DNA of 64,000 bases from Tenrec ecaudatus (taxonomy: Eukaryota > Chordata > Mammalia > Afrosoricida > Tenrecidae): the NCBI RefSeq assembly GCF_050624435.1, contig NC_134546.1, positions 42,549,501 to 42,613,500 of the forward strand, given 5' to 3'. The notes under the pieces are model-generated. The model was not told where the DNA came from. It ran no database searches and saw nothing but the letters and a program-made list of their open reading frames with translations. Shown here in pieces: positions 36,510-49,054 of this stretch. A program made the position numbers and the translations under genes. Within the stretch, counting starts at the first letter, position 1. Each line of letters opens with the position of its first letter.

Positions 36510-38335
36510 ATGACAGAGTTGACTCTAGAGCAACTTCTAAAAAAATATTCAACTAGATTTAACTACCCCGCTCAAGAATATAAAAGAAGCTTTACATGTA
36601 TCGGTTCTAAACCTGAACTTGACCAAGGTCACCCCTCAAACTCCTTCCTTCCTCTCACTTCTCTCTCTCAGTCAATGACAGAAACAACTTTCCAATTACT
36701 CTCGTAACATTTTAAATTTTTCTTTTATGGTTTGTTTTGGATCACTTTTGTGGTCCAATTAATTAGCAGTTCATATTGACGCTCTTAAAATTGTCTCTCA
36801 AATGGAACCATATATCTTCTCCTCCACTACTACCCTCAATGTGAAAGCTACAAAATTTCTCATCTGAATTATCATAATAGCCTCTTATCTTGCCTGATGC
36901 CGATTAGTCTTGTTTTTCTATAGAGCTAACCTTTACAAACATATAAGCAAATTATTTAAATTGTAAGTTAGGTCATGCAGTTCCTATTTTCAAATCCCCC
37001 AGTAGTATATCCTCCATCTGAATCCATTAGCGTGCAAAGCAATCCCCTCACAAGGGCCTAGAAAGCTCCACATTGTCTTATTATAAATTTCTCTGGAACT
37101 GCATGAATGGCTGTAGCACATCATCTTCCAAAAAGTTCCTCAAATATGTCAAGGATATTCCTCCTGTTGTTTCAGAGCTTCAGGTTATTTTTCTTAAATA
37201 ATATTTCATTAGTAAAGTCTGTGCTGGGCATTCTGTATTTTTTTCAATAATAATGAGTCATTTTTTTAAGAAATGGGGAAATAGGAACAATTCAAGCAAT
37301 TTAAAAATATACAAAGAAAGCAAGAAATTGCCTAAAACCCTATCTGATTAAATAATGATTAAATATTCATCTTTCAAGAAAAGAAAATATATATTCAGAT
37401 CAACTAGAATATAATTGCTAATGAAAATGATCAAGTTTTATATTACTTTAAGTAAATAATAAGATAGATAAGTGAAACTGAAGAAATCATTAAACCTGAG
37501 GTAAATATTCCTTTTATGGGTACTACTATCTTTCAAAGCATCACAAAAGATCTAAAACAAAATTATGAAAATTACAAGATGAAATCATTTTAATGCATGT
37601 CTAAACTGTAAAAGTCTCATTATAGTTATTACCATTTCGATAAAAGTATTACTCTCACGTAGGCCCTGATTTATAACTACTCCTTGAACAAGAGAAGCAG
37701 GATAGGGAGATATATAGATTATTGAGTGACTTTTATTTTTGGAAGTATATCACCAAACCTTTTTACCTGATATATTTAGCATCCTTATTTTGTCTTACAG
37801 CCCAATTTTACTATGATCTTTAATACGGATTTTGTCTTATCAGTATTTAATGTTTAGATTCTATTCTATAGTTACAGCTCTCATAGATCTTTAATTAGGT
37901 TGAAAAGAATGTTTAAGTAGATTATTCTCGCCTTCTCCATTCATGATTTTACGTTTCTATTTATTTCTGAATATGTTGGTTTTATTCCTACAGATTTTTC
38001 TCAAGATCATGTGAGCCTATGTTCCCTGACAAGTTATTTTATGTTTGAGAATGTTTCTCCATTGTCTTCAAACTAGAGCTTTGTTTATAGTATCTGAGCT
38101 AGGTTTGTTATCTTTCAGGGGTCATACTTCATTTTTCTAAGTCGACACTTCTGTGTTACATTCTGGTACTGAATGTTGTGATATATTCATCTGAGGAGAA
38201 CATAATTTCTCCTGACTGTGTAGGTGTTAACCTTGGCTGTTGAAAGTGAAAGGAACTTGAAGGGTATAACAGAAGAAAAAAAAAACCTAGAGCCTTCTCG
38301 ATGGATTAATTATATTTTTACAAAAAGAAAACAAA
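36510..38335. other. No recognisable feature
   Basis: AT-rich sequence with no supported gene. Parts of 37800-38200 are T-rich and could be antisense LINE sequence, but I cannot anchor a family. Confidence 0.4.
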
Positions 38336-38339
38336 AATC

Positions 38340-38930
38340 GTTATTACTAGACTAATAAGTGAAATCATAATAAATTGAGAAAATATTGAAGTTTTCAAAG
38401 ATTTCATTTTACTTAGAACTATGATCAATGCTCATAGGAACTGCATTCAGTAAGTCAAAGAACCTTTGCACTAGCTAATCTGTTGCCAACAACTTCCTAA
38501 AGCACTTGAATCAAGGCCAGGTACTTTCAACCTCCTAATATGCATGTAAAAGCTAGACAACCAATGAGGAAGAGCAAGAAAGAATCAATGCATTTGGATA
38601 TTGTAGACAAATAGAGAACATTTTGTGTAGTGCCCTAACAATCACATCTATCTTGAAGAAGTACCACCAACATGCTCCTTAGAAATGAGGATGGCAAAAT
38701 TCATTTTATATATTTTGGGCATGTCTCTGGGAAAGACATCATGTTTTGTAAAGGGTCAGCATAAAAGATGCGGATCCTTAATGACATGGGCTGACACAAT
38801 GACTTCAACAACTGATTGTGAAGGTGGTGAAGAGCCAGAGTGTGTTCTGTGGTATATGAGGAGCTATGAGTTGGAACTGACTCTGTCCATGTTAGTAATA
38901 ATAATAATAACAACACATAATAACTAATAA
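38340..38930 (+). mobile_element. RTE LINE 3' end, copy D
   Basis: Sense RTE 3' end: 'gaagttttcaaagatttcat', 'atatgcatgtaaaagctaga', 'caccaacatgctccttagaa', 'atgaggatggcaaaattcat' and 'gttggaactgactctgtcca', ending in AAT/AAC repeats. Heavily diverged. Confidence 0.7.
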
Positions 38931-38965
38931 TAACAACACCTATAATAGCTAATAATAATAGCCAT
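38896..38965. repeat. (AAT)n/(AAC)n simple repeat
   Basis: Interrupted AAT and AAC trinucleotides grown from the tail of RTE copy D. Confidence 0.85.
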
Positions 38966-39089
38966 AACAACATCTGTAGTATTTAAAACATTTATTCACG
39001 ATCATAAGGATATACATTTGCATTAATAGTATTATCCCTACATTACATTGTATCATTTCAATAATAAAACCCTCTACTCAGGTTAGAAA

Positions 39090-39720
39090 AACCCAGGGAA
39101 AAGGGAACAAGTGATTCAAATCAGTTGTGAGGAGGGTGTAGGAGGCTTGATAGGGTGTGATCAAGGGATATGTAACCAAGAGGAATTAGTGAAATCCAAA
39201 TGAAGAGTGAGCATGATAGTAAGACACGAGGAAAGTCAAAGGAATTAGAGGAAAGAGCTAGGAAGCAAAAGGCATTTTATAGGGGTTTAAATATAAGCAT
39301 GCACATATGTAAATATATTTATATATGAGGATGGGGAAAAAGATATACATGCCTATATTTATAGGTTTAGTATTAAGGGAGCAAAAGGACATTAGGTTCC
39401 ACTCAAGTACTCCCTGAATGCAAGAATACTTTGTTCTATTAAACTGGCATTCTATGATGCTCACCTTCCTGACACAATTGCTGAAGACAAAGCGGGTGAA
39501 TAAGCAAATGTGGTGAAGAAAGCTGATGGTGCCGGGCTATCAAAAGAAGTAGCGTCTGGGGTCTTAAAGACTTGAAGGTAAACAAGTGGCCATCTAACTC
39601 AGAAACAACAGAGACCACATGGAAGAAGCACCCTAGCCTGTGTGATCACAAGGTGCCAAAGGGCTCAGTTATCAAGCATCAAAGAATAAAAAAATCATAT
39701 CATTGTGTGCTCGGATTAAA
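39090..39720 (+). mobile_element. L1 3'UTR, sense
   Basis: Sense L1 3'UTR with 'gtagcgtctggggtcttaaa', 'gacttgaaggtaaacaagtg', 'gccatctaactcagaa' and 'gtgatcacaaggtgccaaag', shared with the copies at 9875-10750 and, antisense, 1805-2722. No ORF2 sequence is attached. Confidence 0.65.
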
Positions 39721-40014
39721 ATTTTAAGTAACTGGATACTGTTTAAAAAAGCAATGGGGCCTGAAGATAGGGCAAAACTTGAAATTTTATTATCTTTTGC
39801 ATGTACATATTTCTCTAACTACAAAATATTGCCTCATTTTGGCATTCTGAACATTTTCATATATGATATTAATGCTACTTTACTTCTATCTTGTTATATA
39901 TTTTAAACATAGATATGACTGCCTTCTCAATTTGCTTCCTTTGTTCTGTCATTTTTATGTTATCTCATTCTGTAGTGAAGGTCTTCTATTACCAAATTAA
40001 TATATTTTTATTTT

Positions 40015-40145
40015 TAGCAGTTTTATTGGCACAGAATCTACATATCATAAAATTGAATAGTGCAATCATCCAAACGTATCAAGGAGGAATTGTACAATCA
40101 CCACTACATCCATATTAGAGCATTTTTAACCACTCCTTAAAAAAC
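40015..40145 (-). mobile_element. Old L1 3' end, antisense
   Basis: 'agcagttttattggcacaga', 'tacatatcataaaattgaat' and 'caatcaccactacatccata' match the antisense of the 3' end of old L1M-type elements. Short and diverged. Confidence 0.5.
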
Positions 40146-40149
40146 ACTT

Positions 40150-40600
40150 GGGGATTGATATATTGTTTTACTTGAATATGCCTTATTTCTCAATATACTC
40201 TTTTTCCAAATTTTTATTTACTGTGGTTGGTCTTTTCGTCCCATTAGATGGATACCGGCTGTCTCCCAGTTTTCTCTTCCCAAATCCTACATAACATAAT
40301 CATAATTGAGACACGTAGCAGAAAGGATTAAATAACCTTTTCTAGGACACTTTTGAGGGGGGTATGTCTATGAGGTTTATTTGGCCATTTTGGTATAATT
40401 TGAATTATTATCTTTAGTTCGTGTGATACATTGTTTAGATCAATTGAGTCCTTCCATTCTCCTGCCTATTCCCTGTTTGTCAGAAAGACACAAGACAGCA
40501 CTTTAATGATCATTTTTATCTAAAAAGTTTTAATGTTTAGAAAGAAATAATGTTAAAAATTCTAGTTTAAGTTGTATTCATTTTAGAATTTCTAGTGATT
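40150..40600. other. No recognisable feature
   Basis: Unassigned AT-rich sequence. Confidence 0.45.
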
Positions 40601-40605
40601 GCCAA

Positions 40606-40922
40606 AGAACCTACGACCGACCGATAGACATCCTCTATTCCATCCTGTCTACTTCTCTCCTTTCTCTCTCTTTTCTGATCACATCTCTGGAAAATTCTAA
40701 AACATTTTACTTCATTTTGCTGTGTTTGGCAGCTCTGTTCCGGTTTGTTGTCGAATGTTCTGTGAGAGATTTCGCCTTCATTTGCTTCGGCAACCTCTTA
40801 GATTTCTTCTCCGAGTTATACTCAGTGATCTGGATCTTGTGTTTTAAGTCCGCACTGCGCCCTGAAACCTGAAGCAGGTGTGTGGAGTGCCGACAGCCGA
40901 AGCCTGAGAATGGAGTGGACAT
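40606..40922 (-). other. CpG-enriched patch with small open frame
   Basis: About 12 CpG dinucleotides in about 310 bp, well above the surrounding AT-rich sequence. On the minus strand it holds a 71-codon frame (40922-40707) starting MSTPFSGFGCRHSTHLL with a basic C-terminal half ('EKKSKRLPKQMKAKSLTEHS'). I do not recognise the protein, and there is no clear poly(A) tail or target duplication to prove a retrocopy. It may be a gene fragment, a young insertion of an unknown repeat, or an undermethylated regulatory site. Confidence 0.3.
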
Positions 40923-40924
40923 GC

Positions 40925-41390
40925 CTCACTGCTGTATTCAAATACTGGCTCTCAAAATGGCTCAGTATGGTAGCAGCTAAATTATTTAATTGCTCACTAG
41001 TTTAGCAGCAGTGTCTAAGTGGAATAAAGTAAGATCTGCCTCAGAGGATTACAATGGCTAAATAAGACAACCAAACATTTAGACGTTATTTGACCTTTTT
41101 AGAAGGTTGTGTTAAGGTAGTAATTATCATTATAAACATGCGCATTCCTGCTGCTTCTGAGTTTTATGTAAGAGTCCAGCACTCTTCACCTCAACCAGGA
41201 TGCATCTGCTTCTAGACTCGAGTCCCTCGAGTGGAGTTTTTCTCCTAATTGATTGAAATCCGGGAGCCTTCATGTTCTTCGAGTGTCAGACACAGCAGCT
41301 TCAGGACAAGCATTCCATTTCTTTTTTTTTTTTCTCCCATTTCTTCCAAAAAGAAAAGGGAGGACTTCGAGATGGACACCTACACCCTCT
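40925..41390. other. No gene; small palindrome
   Basis: Unassigned. A perfect small inverted repeat, actcgag-tcc-ctcgagt, lies at about 41216-41232, and a T run lies near 41322. Confidence 0.45.
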
Positions 41391-41394
41391 CTCT

Positions 41395-41605
41395 AACCAA
41401 ACCAGTTGCTAGTGAATCGATTCCAATTCAAGTCAATCCTAGGTAGGCTAAGGAGAATGATGCCCCATAAGATTTCAGTCTCTGTGACCTGTTGGCAGCA
41501 CATCCCTTGGCTTGCTTTCCGAGGCACCTCTGGCTGGGAGAGTGGTTAGTGGTTTGGAAGTGCAGAGCTTGATAGCCCAATGCATAACCCCTATGCCTGA
41601 CTAAT
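41395..41605 (-). mobile_element. AfroSINE, antisense
   Basis: Antisense AfroSINE: 'gttgctagtgaatcgattcc', 'gatttcagtctctgtgacct', 'gtggttagtggtttggaagt' and 'gatagcccaatgcataaccc'. Nearly complete but diverged. Confidence 0.7.
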
Positions 41606-41609
41606 TCGC

Positions 41610-42900
41610 CTTTTGTTGTTTTGTTCAAATGTTTTCCTGGTTTTGTGTCTTGTTCAGAGGCCGTCTATTCCAGGATTTTAATAATATCCTTTTATAGGTT
41701 ATTTTAATATTTGACAGTGTTTATTAAAGTCATCTGGGTTTTGGTTTTTTATTAGTATTGAGACTAAGATGTAATTATTTTCCTCGCAAATGAATAACAC
41801 ATTTTAGATACACCACTCACCTAAACTAATTTTATCATAAGTTAATTTTTCTATGCAAATAAATCTATTTCTAAATTGTATGCTTTTATTTTCCAGTTTG
41901 CAGACTTCAGTATACCCTCTTAATACCCATAGATTTATCTAAAGTTTTATATTAAGAAAGCAACATTGTATAAGATAAATATTCAGGTATATCCTATAAA
42001 TTGTTTCCTTAATATTCTCTCTCTCTTTTCTATTGGCATCTTACATGGATCAAAATTCCTGATGAGGTGTTTACTTAGATGGCTTTTCACCAATAGCTTA
42101 CATCTCACCCTTTTAGTTCATGCAGCCTATTTCGTTATATTATTGTTTTCTTTAGTAACATTTTATGGCTACATTCACATAGGTCTTGCACCTTGCTGAT
42201 AGGATTCTTTCTAGTTTGCTTTCTTCCTTTTTCTTCTTCTTTTGTGCTACTGTGAATCTTGTTACTGTTTATATTCTCTTCCTTGCTGTTGGGGAATGTA
42301 AAGTAAAACTATTGACTACAGCAATGGTCCTTGAGTAGCCAGATTATGTATTAAATTCTGGTACTGTCTTTTTATACATTTCCTATTAAGTATCTGGATT
42401 TCTACATTGTAATTATATCATCTTTCATATTTTATTTGTACTATTTATTCTGTTTCGTCCTTTATTGAATTCATTAGAATGGTGATGAATAGTAACTCTC
42501 TTATTGAGTATTTTTCTTGCATTTGATTTTCATGAGAATTCCAATAATACATTCATCTTATATGTGAACTTTGCTCTAATTTTTATAGATTTATAAGTTT
42601 TTGCCTTATAGGTATGTATTCTGTTCTCTTAGCGCTCTGAGACTATATACAGTATTTGTTTCTATGTACAGCATTTGGTTATTTAAATAAGTTTACTTTG
42701 CATTTGCTGTTATATTGGTGGTTTTTCCAATGAGTAACATTGATACATAGCATAAGCTAATATTTTGGAGAGGTTTCCTATGTGCCAGGAATCCTTTTAA
42801 ATATATAGCAAGCATTTATTAAATTCCAAATATTTCAAAGAAACAGTATTAGATATGTGCCATGCACTAAGTACAAGCATAAAACCAAATTCTAGTTTTT
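41610..42900. other. Unassigned; T-rich, possibly antisense LINE
   Basis: T-rich sequence, especially 42230-42780, has the texture of antisense L1 ORF2, but I could not match specific landmarks. I see no gene. Confidence 0.35.
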
Positions 42901-42906
42901 CTTTTC

Positions 42907-43155
42907 TTTTTTTTGTTTAAACATTTTATTAGGGGCTCATACAACTCTTATCACAATCCATTCATATACATACATTACATACATCAATTGTATAAAGCAC
43001 ATCTGTATATTCTTTGCCCTAATCATTTTCTTTTTTTTTCTTTTCTTTTTTTACATTTTATTAAGGGCTCATACAACTCTTATCACAATCCACACATATG
43101 CATACATCAATTTTATAAAGCACATCCATACATTCTTTGCCTTAATCACTCTCAA
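42907..43155 (-). repeat. Two tandem antisense LINE-type 3' tails
   Basis: The unit 'cattttattaggggctcata' followed by 'caactcttatcacaatcca' occurs at about 42920-43025 and again at 43056-43155, each preceded by a T/C-rich run. Read on the minus strand each ends in an AATAAAATG-type tail, like the 3' end of a retroposon. The copies are very similar and in the same orientation. Confidence 0.7.
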
Positions 43156-43159
43156 ATTC

Positions 43160-46100
43160 TAGTTTTTTTTGTGGACTCACATTGCCTTTTTCTTCATTTA
43201 GGTATTTGCCAATTATGGAATGGTTAGCATGTAGAAAAGAGGCAAGCAATTCTGTTGTAGCATTTAGCATTCTGCCTCACAATTTTTACAAGTATTTGTT
43301 GGGCTTTGCATTGAACCGCTCTGGTTCTGTCAGTTTTGCAGTCTCCCCACCATTGCTGTCTCTATAGCAGTCTGCGTCTGTAGGCCCAGTCTCCTTTGTG
43401 GGTCATCTGGTTTCTTTTGTATGCATAAAATATCCACTTTCTCTTTTAGGAAATCCTGACACTCTTTCCCAGTGATGGCTAATTTTATTCCTATGTTTCC
43501 TTGGATTAATCCTTTAACTTTCTCTGTCCTCTAAATCTTCATATCTATCTCTCAATGTACCTGCTCAAAATATATTTTACATGGCCCTTTGATATTATTG
43601 GTAAAAGATAATTCACACTTGAATCTAACATCTTGATATACCCAATTTTTCTTTCCTAAGGAGAATTGTGAAATTCTGAAGAAAGATAATCATATTTCCA
43701 TCAGCTTTATTTCCTACAGGAAGCCTAGTGAAAAGTATTTCATTGAATTACATTTGTATATTGTTAATCTCATAGGGATTAAAAATCTTTCTGAGTTTCT
43801 ATGGGGAAATCCTTTGGAAAGTAACACATGGTCTTGACCTAATAACCCTCAATTTAACAGCATCAGAATCATTGCAATTATTTCATAAACTATGGTAAAT
43901 TATTAAATTATTTTGGAGTTTAGTGGCTTATTTCTACTTTACAGAGCTGCAATACTCACTTTCATGTCTTTTATCTTAGGTCCCAAAGAGCTTTCTTATG
44001 TTATCCGGACAACTCAAGGATAACCATTTCATTTGGGCACCAAAGACATGAGTGTCATAAAGGTTGAGAGCAATGTGGGAAGAAGAGGACCAAATCCACA
44101 TGCCCCTCACTCCAGTCAAGTGCCCCATCCACTGCTCACTCTTCCAAAGTTCCCCCTTTAAAGTATATCCTGTTTATTTAATGGCTGTAGTTACCATTAC
44201 AATGCAATGAATGGTGGCAGGAGCTCTGATCTGGATTGAAAATATATAACAATTTGTACCTATTTCATGTGCCCTCTAATTAATTTATTTTCTATCATTC
44301 CTTTTCACTAAAGAAGCTTGATTCTTTCCTAAAACATACACACAATCACACAACAAAGCTACAAAGTAGCTGTAATTATCCCAAACTAATCTGCATACAC
44401 AGCTAGAGTGAGGTTATTTTAAATTGTAGATTAATTCACTCTACAATGTTTTGGTTTCATTTTGTTTATTTTATCCTTGACTAAACAACCTAGACCCTGC
44501 TGTCTTATCTATAATACAGTCAGTTTTGACTTTATTCTAAATTTGATGGTATATTTATTCTCTGTGATTACCCCTCTAAGTTAATGAAACTGGGAAATAA
44601 ATACATTATCCTTTCATTTGGAATTAATTGGAAATTTGTGAAAATTAACAAAAGAAATCTAAATATATAACATCTTAATATATAAATCTATAATCTCAAC
44701 TATAGCATCTTACACAGTCTTTCACATACTATAATATATACCGGGTGCAGTAAGATAAGAAAATGTACCATTTTCTCTCTTCCATTCATGCTGTTCAATT
44801 CAAACAGAGGCACAGCAATGTGACTGATAGGGGTAAAATTGGTAGCAGAGGGTGAGTTTGCTTTGCCCCACAGGCTAGACTGTATGAGTGTATGACTGTA
44901 TGACTGTAGAGGAATGAAGCAGAAATGGAAATGACTGAACTTTGAAAATTCTGACAAAGAATCTGGTCTCTCTGGGCCATGCTATACCTCAGAAAAAAAA
45001 TCTATGGGCATATATGAGTCACCAACTAAAGATACAGACTTTGTAAACATCAAAAAACAAACAAACAACCTTCCTAAACCTTTCTTCACTTTGCAAAATT
45101 AAGCTATGGTATCAAAGAAAAAGCAGCCATGAGAATGTCCACTTAAAATTCTTTCCAACTCTATCATTGAAATCAGTACGATGAAAAATGAGGCAGAACA
45201 AAATTCCATTACAGAGAAGTGAAGAACAAGTGTGGTTATGGATATCTTAGTTGAGAAATTCACCTATATCAAACTGAAAAAAAGCTACCGCTTACTTTGG
45301 ATTACATGTATGGCATTAAGTAGATAGAACACATGCCTGGCAAGTCTTTGTAATTGGATATGCTTTCATTTTTGAAATGTATGTACAACTTAGGGATTGA
45401 TTAAGGAAGCCCATTCTATTATGTATAATTAAAATGCACTTTGTTGTGCTTTCCTACTCCAATATTTACTGCAGAAAAGTTATTCTTCTCAACCTCGTAG
45501 AGACCTAATGCTACTGCTCATCAAAGACCCATAGAACTCAGAGCTAGGTGGTCCTCGGGGTTAAAATAAAGGCAAAAATATAAACGAGGTAAAAATTATG
45601 GATGACTTTAAATTGTGCTCAGTTATGTAAATTCCAGTTATTGATAAAATGCAACATCCACTTAGTAATTAATTTTTTGGCTTTGGACATAGGAAATGCT
45701 GTAAACCAACTTTGCACTTAAAGTAATTACCCTGCAGTTCATATCCATATTAAAATGATTTTCATAATAGCAACCCACTTCTTCTCAGCCAATTTCTCCA
45801 AGCTCTTTTTTCAATCTGACTTCCACCCTGAATATAATACTGAACTACCCCGTATCTAAGGTCTTCAAAGATCTGCAAATTCTCCATGATTTTCCTGTTT
45901 GCCAGGTACATTTTCCAGCTGTTTCTATTCTAGTGTCAACTAACTGCTGCCAGATCCGAAACTGAATCCCACCACATCCAATAAAAGCATATGGACACAT
46001 TATTTATTTTACATCGCATTGTGTAGCTTATGGGGCCTAATATTGGGGATATTTTAGCTGCAAGTAGAAAGAGCAGATTTTAAAATAACAAAATTAATTA

Positions 46101-47530
46101 GCTCATAATAATATCCAGATATGGGGAAATTTTCAGGATTAGTTGATTGAAAAACTCAATACTATTATCAAGCTCTTGTTATTTCTCATCTTTGCTGCCT
46201 GCAGCAGTATTTTCATTGTATGGCTGTTTCTTCTGATGGTCTTGAATTTTCCATGAGGAGGAAGAAGATCTGCAGTCTGCCTTCTAAATTTTCAAATGAA
46301 GAAGCACGTAGGCTATGTAGAAATTACCCTCTAATAGTACAATAGCTCTTTCCCTAAACACCTGTCAGCATTTTTCAAGCATCACATTGCCAAAATTGGT
46401 TTGCATAGTCATTTCTGAACTACTTCAAGGAAGGACATGGATTATCATCCTTAAAGCAGACAGATTCTGTCCCATTCTTCCAAGTTCTGTAGTGATGGTT
46501 TAACATAAAAAAAAATGGGGAAGTGACTTCCATTTTAGAGGACTTCCCAAAACATCGATTTCATTTCCTATTTTGTCTCTTTGTTCATTTTCTTTTTATA
46601 ATTATAAACTCCAAATATAATTCAAAACTTTTTATTTGTACACTGTCATTTCAAATTCCTCATGGCTCTTATACATATTTAATGTATATGTATTAAACCC
46701 TACTAATTTTTTTAAGATTGTATGAAATATAATTATCTTCATTTAATCTGATACAGAACATAAGGTCCAATATGTTAAAACATAAATGAGTAAACACTAA
46801 ATGAATGGCAAAATATTAAATGCAATTATTGAAAATGTATGAGACTTAACGTATCTGTTTATAAAGGTGGAGATACACATTTTTAATGCGGAATGAGAAA
46901 CAAGTATGATAAAAATGTATTTGAATGTGTTTTAATAGAGAATATATGTTTGATAATCAATGAGCATAAGAACACTGTAACTAAGGGGAATCCCTTGAAA
47001 TGTGAAACAAATGAATTAAAGAAAATGAAGGAAGCGTTCCTTTAGAGAAGATCAAAACAATATAAATTTATTCAGTCCCTAAAACAGTGAGGTGGACGAA
47101 GAGTTGTGGAGATTAACAGACATGGAAGATAAGCTCTTATGATAAAAATTCTTACACATAGAAGGTTCAGTAAATCATGGAAAAGTTTTTTGGTAGTAAA
47201 ATTTATTGTACATATTAATTGAATAATAGTTAAAGACTATTTCTCCTATAGTTAAAATTACCATATTCTTACAATTGAATAATTCTGGTAATTCCTATTT
47301 AAAGACATAGGGAGAAAATTGAATAAATGAACATAATATGTTGCTACACATAGGGCTAAAACTTTAGTCTTATCAAAATTCTACTAAAAATTTAAGGTAT
47401 AAATAAGGCAAATATTACAAAAATTCAGAAAATAGAAGTGGAAGAATATCACCTTTCAAACCCAGCAAAGTCTAGATATAAAAATCTGACAAAGACATTC
47501 AAGGAAAGAAACATGACAGATGCTTCTCAG
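43160..47530. other. No recognisable feature
   Basis: 4.4 kb of AT-rich sequence with no gene, RNA or repeat that I can name. This is the longest uninterrupted unassigned stretch of the window. Confidence 0.5.
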
Positions 47531-47534
47531 AAAG

Positions 47535-47600
47535 ATACCCAAACAGTTCCTTGGCGGTGCAAATGGTTGTACATCTACGATGGGAATGCCTGGGTGGTTT
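47535..47600 (+). mobile_element. AfroSINE-like head fragment
   Basis: 'cagttccttggcggtgcaaa' then 'tggttgtacatctacgatgg' resembles the start of an AfroSINE (ccctggtggcgcagtggtta). Very short and uncertain. Confidence 0.3.
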
Positions 47601-47704
47601 GAGGATTAAATTTTTGAGGAATTACTACGTAGTTTTCTAAAGCAGCTGCAGCATTTAAATTCCCATTGCCCATGCACTAGGGTTGTTATTTTACCACTTT
47701 CTCT

Positions 47705-48178
47705 GCAAACCTTGTTATTTAAAAAACATTTTTATGAGTAGTTAACCATACAAGATCCCAATGTATTACATTCCCCTAATGTATAACAACATTGAGCATT
47801 TTTATGTCCATATTGGCTGTTTATATATCTTCTTTGAAAGAATGTTATTCAAGAGCTTTATTTTAATTGGGTTGGGTTGTCTTTTTATTCTTGAGTTGTA
47901 GAACTTTATGCTCTTTAGAAAATATATGGTTACCATTTTCCCCCATTGTGTATGTTATTTCCATTTTATTGAGCAAGCTTTCTATATTGGAGAAGTCATT
48001 TTATTTTTGTTGCTGTTCTTTATTTTTTTCTTTGATGTCATACTAAGTAACCCCTAAAAAGAATCTTAAAACATTAACTGTACACTTTCTTAGAGTCTTG
48101 TATGTGTTTGCTGTTATTACATTTCTTCTTATACAAGTATTTAGACACTAATACATTTTGAATTAATTTCATATATTG
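47705..48178 (-). mobile_element. L1 LINE, antisense, left part
   Basis: Antisense L1: 'ttatgtccatattggctgtt', 'ttaattgggttgggttgtct', 'ttttattcttgagttgtaga' and 'ttttgaattaatttcatata' correspond to the C-terminal ORF2/3' region read backwards. The same L1 resumes at about 49055, after an inserted RTE. Confidence 0.75.
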
Positions 48179-48179
48179 T

Positions 48180-49050
48180 GTGAGGTATGCTGTTGGGAGG
48201 TGGAGGTTTCAAGTCATACTTACCCTGTGTGCAACAGAATTAAACACTGCCCAGTCCTGTACCATCCTCCAAATGATACTTATGTTTGAGCCCATTGTTG
48301 CAACCCCTGTGGCAATCCATTTCTTTGAGGGGCTTGCTCTTTTCCACTGCCCCTCGACTCCACCAAGCATCATGTCTGTGTCCAGAGACTGTTCTTTTCT
48401 GACCGTATGCCAAAGTGCAGGAGACAAAGTTTCTCCATGTTTGCTTGTAAAGAGCATTCTGGTTGTACTTCTTCCAAGATTCATCTATTTGTTCTTTTGG
48501 CAGTTCATGGTACTTTCAATATTCTTCAACAGCACCATAGTTGAAAGGTATTGTTTTTTCTTCTGTCTTACTTATTTAATGTCCAACTTTCACGTGCACT
48601 TGAGGCCAGTGAAATACCGGGGCTGGGCCAGGGGCATGTTAATAGTCCAGAGGATTTGTACAGAAGATGTATTCAATGCAATACATCATTGATCTCCTCG
48701 TGGCTGTTTCCATGAACATTGATTATGGATGAGAGCCAGACAAAATCCTTGATAACTTCAAATTTGATGTTGCCCATTGTAGTTGTAAGGATTTCAGCAT
48801 TCTTTAAATTGAGTTGTAATTGATACTGAAGACTACAATCCTTGATCTTCATCAGCAAGTACTTCAAGTCCTCAGTTTCAGCAAGTTGGTTTCATCTGCA
48901 TATTAGTGGTTGTTAATAAACCTTCCTCCAATCCTGATGCCACATGCATGTTCATACAATCCAGCATATCTGATTAATTGCTCTGTAAACAGATTGAATA
49001 AGTATGGTGAAAGAATTCTTGTGCATGTATAAATTCACTGAATGAACACA
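48180..49050 (-). mobile_element. RTE LINE, copy E, inserted in L1
   Basis: Antisense RTE 3' half. Minus-strand landmarks include 'cagtggtggctgtttccatg'-like spacing at 48700, 'gttgcccattgtagttgtaa' and 'ggtttcatctgcatattag'. The minus-strand frame 48673-48867 reads 'KYLLMKIKDCSLQYQLQLNL', the family sequence just after the reverse transcriptase box. The 170-codon plus-strand frame (48180-48692) is antisense to this and is not a gene. L1 sequence flanks it on both sides. Confidence 0.75.
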
Positions 49051-49054
49051 ATTT

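Noticed and set aside
48180..48692. 170-codon plus-strand open frame
   Set aside because: Antisense reading of RTE copy E, whose coding direction is the minus strand.
48673..48867. Possible independent small gene on the minus strand
   Set aside because: The translation matches the RTE segment following the reverse transcriptase box; it is part of copy E.
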